In this document: positions 20,137 through 25,000 of the stretch, one piece after another
How positions within the stretch are numbered: position 1 is the first letter of the stretch
How the letters are laid out: each line of letters begins with the position of its first letter
NCBI GenBank assembly: GCA_002005505.1
Contig: KV908494.1
Coordinates: 157,501 to 182,500 of the forward strand
Length of the DNA stretch: 25,000 bases
DNA from: Botryococcus braunii
Lineage: Eukaryota > Chlorophyta > Trebouxiophyceae
Direction of reading: 5' to 3'
The notes under the pieces: generated by a model
Databases searched by the model: none
Told to the model about the DNA's origin: nothing
Seen by the model: only the letters and a program-made list of their open reading frames with translations
Position numbers and translations under genes: made by a program

Positions 20137-20836
20137 TGCAGCATTCTCGTGGCGCAGCAGGCAATTAGTACCGCCTGCTTTCCGAATGTCGGTCGACTCA
20201 ATGCCGTCATCCGGCGTATTTTTAGAACTGCTCGTGACGAGGAATCTACACCGCGCTACTTGCAGCCGCACTCGCATGGTGTCGAGGACGACCGATTCGA
20301 TTGTGCAGGTTGCCTGAAGGAAGATCCACTAAACACAACAGCAATTAGACTCCTGTGTCTTCAAGTACCAAAAGCGTGGAGTATCCTAACTGCGTTATTT
20401 TAAATTGTATCCGGTAAGGTTCCAGGGCGGTTTCTCGAGCAACAAATTGTCAGAACCCACTCGAAAGAACACATACCATCTAACGATAACCTAATTTTTA
20501 AACCAAAAATTTAAAACCTTGTTGAGCTGAGCATCAAGCTACAGCTGAATTATGTGATAGTTAGCCTCTTCTGTGGTCCCAGTTGATCTGAGATGGGATG
20601 CCAGCCGTACTTCCCGGTGTTGTGAGAAAGATTATTGCATATGGGTCTGAAAGAAACTTATACTTACTGATGAATTCATGTTTCCAGTTTCGTAGTTGAT
20701 TATCCATCGCAGGTGTACATGCGCAACGTGTTCCTCTGATGATGCACGCTCGAATCAATAGAAAGTTACTAGTTACCTAGCAGATGAAAATTTTCCATAT
20801 GAGATAATCTTACGATTTCCAAAGATTGCCGTTATA

Positions 20837-21127
20837 TTATGTACTGAGGTCGCTTTCATCAGCGAATAGAAATAGGCCGACCCGCACATCCACTGCCCCT
20901 AACCGTCCACGTTTGGGTCCATCATCAACGCTGATTTTAAATTCATACATTTGCCCCAAATATAAGCCACAGACTTCGGGATGACTTCTCAGAGGTTTGT
21001 GCACAGGGACTCTGAATCCAGTGCCGGCGTTAACGAGTGAGACCATGGGGGGTCGTTTGGCCTCCCTGGGGTCATTCATCATCTGCGTTGGTGTCTTCCT
21101 ACAGCTGGTAATCCTCTCTCTTATCAA
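20837..21127 (-). CDS. Candidate terminal exon of an unrecognised protein
   Basis: A minus-strand frame with protein-like composition runs through PPMVSLVNAGTGFRVPVHKP, VCGLYLGQMYEFKISVDDGP and VRVGLFLFADESDLST to TAA (20837-20839). A plausible acceptor (CAGCTGTAG) lies at about 21090, so coding may start there rather than at the upstream ATG. The alternation of hydrophobic and polar residues suggests a beta-sandwich-like domain, but I do not recognise a family. No partner exons were found in the flanking DNA, so it may be a remnant of a gene or mobile element. Confidence 0.33.
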   Translation of the reverse strand: MIRERITSCRKTPTQMMNDPREAKRPPMVSLVNAGTGFRVPVHKPLRSHPEVCGLYLGQMYEFKISVDDGPKRGRLGAVDVRVGLFLFADESDLST

Positions 21128-21306
21128 AGACCCTTCACATCACAACCCTGTACATACATGGCCCAAGCCGTAGGTCACTCCTCATTTACGGAATAAGTTC
21201 CTGTTCAAAATTGCAGTCTTCATTCTAAATGGGTGAGGAAGGTCTTCTGCATGAGCTGTAGACTGCAACAGACGTTTCAGACTAAAGGGTCGCACGAGTC
21301 CCAAGG

Positions 21307-21307
<1 letters not shown>

Positions 21308-21391
<84 letters not shown>

Positions 21392-21403
21392 GGGGGGGGG
21401 GGG
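21308..21403. repeat. (TG)41 microsatellite with a 15-G tail
   Basis: Eighty-two bases of pure TG are followed by a G homopolymer to 21403. Thr-His and Val-Cys frames through it are artefacts. Confidence 0.97.
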
Positions 21404-21736
21404 TGATGTCAAATCCCGTTTCAGGTCCTCTTAACATCAAAAAGTAATGTGTTGTGAATATGCTAGCAATATTGCTACCTGGCATCCTTTTTGTTGGCAA
21501 GTAAAGTCCCGAGGAAGTGCTCCCTGGCATCTTCATGTGCTGCCGTGCTTAAAATCTTTGTGGATTTCCTGTTAAGTGACTGCAGCAACAGAGGGGATGC
21601 AGATCATCGCAAGCAATTCCCAGAAAACTGTCTTGGTTCTGAAATGTTTTTTGAGGCAAATCAGATTTTCCGGAAATACTGTCTACAGGTGGTTTCATGG
21701 ACATTTTTCCCTAAAATCGTGCCCCCCCCATGCACG

Positions 21737-21740
<4 letters not shown>

Positions 21741-21806
<66 letters not shown>
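21741..21806. repeat. (CA)33 microsatellite followed by ATGC repeats
   Basis: Sixty-six bases of pure CA are preceded by GCACGCACG and followed by irregular ATGC-type repeats to about 21855. It is the reverse complement of the (TG)n block about 340 nt upstream. Confidence 0.97.
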
Positions 21807-21808
<2 letters not shown>

Positions 21809-22178
21809 CGGCCACGTATGCATGAATGCACTCATGCATGCATGCACACACGCAGGCACACTAATCTGTCTGTGTGGTGGGCAAGAGGAGAGCAGCAGCA
21901 CAGCCCGCATTCCTTGTGTGGCTGCCATGACCATAACATCCCTAGACAGTATTAGCCCCACATTAAAATGCGGGGTGCGGCTCACAGGGAACTGGATATG
22001 CGCATGCCGAGTGGTCTATGGCACATCCCAGCACGCAACCATTAGCCAAACAAGCCCGTGTCTTGCAGCGCAAACTTATGCAAGAATTCACGTCTCCACC
22101 CTCCCCTCCTCCGTTCCCCCCCAATTGACATCACCACCACCACCACCACTGCCTCTATGCGGTGAATTTGGGTTTCAG

Positions 22179-24902
<2,724 letters not shown>

Positions 24903-25000
24903 GTAAGCCCCTCTTGAAGGCCTGCTCGTGCCCCTGCTCTCACTTCCATCCAGCCCTGCCAGCTCCTTTTGAATTGCAAAGCTGTGGCTTTTTGTTGGCA
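24903..25000. other. End of window after the repeat exon
   Basis: Either the last codons and 3' UTR of the glycoprotein (stop at 24915-24917) or the start of a further intron. The window ends before this can be settled. Confidence 0.4.

Noticed and set aside
20647..20667. A 21-nt minus-strand stretch that begins with a consensus donor GTAAGT and ends with TTTCTTTCAG
   Set aside because: Far too short to be spliced as an intron in this setting. The donor-like and acceptor-like ends are probably coincidental or belong to different events.
21182..21985. Thr-His and Val-Cys repeat proteins
   Set aside because: Translations of the (TG)n and (CA)n microsatellites.

Overview
The window looks like nuclear DNA from the green lineage (Viridiplantae), possibly a streptophyte or other green alga or an early-diverging land plant. 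I cannot name the species. The evidence is small exons bounded by GT-AG introns of about 0.35 to 2.1 kb, a plant-type ZIP metal transporter, a protein resembling the plant REF/SRPP lipid-droplet family, and an extensin-type Ser-Pro4 wall glycoprotein. There are no operons, bacterial genes, rRNA or recognisable tRNA. Most long open frames are artefacts of simple repeats, so the genes below were rebuilt exon by exon from family motifs, splice sites and phase.

Layout. 1-2800: a (CG)(AG) microsatellite, then unannotated DNA. 2831-3358, minus: weak candidate exons of an unrecognised gene. 3856-5514, minus: a three-exon REF/SRPP-like gene (227 aa). 5515-9427: intergenic, with no convincing gene and a pyrimidine-rich block near 8910-9000. 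9428-16747, minus: an eight-exon ZIP zinc/iron transporter (377 aa) in which every splice phase agrees, apart from one missing base in a homopolymer in exon 7. 16748-22178: a (GA)n block upstream of the ZIP gene, a 28-nt near-palindrome, three CACGTG boxes, small inverted and direct repeats, a (TG)n/(CA)n pair and one unrecognised minus-strand exon candidate. 22179-24902 and probably beyond, plus: a Cys-rich exon and a Ser-Pro4 repeat exon of a wall-type hydroxyproline-rich glycoprotein, separated by a 2.07-kb intron.

The three genes show no shared pathway: lipid-droplet coat, metal uptake and extracellular matrix. What ties the locus together is structural. Two unrelated genes on opposite strands each carry a giant homopurine/homopyrimidine tract (714 nt and about 1.27 kb) in an intron, starting about 80-100 nt after the 5' splice site, with the pyrimidine strand as the sense strand. 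C-runs abutting G-runs, which can fold back on themselves, recur across the window. These simple repeats are also where the assembly is least trustworthy.
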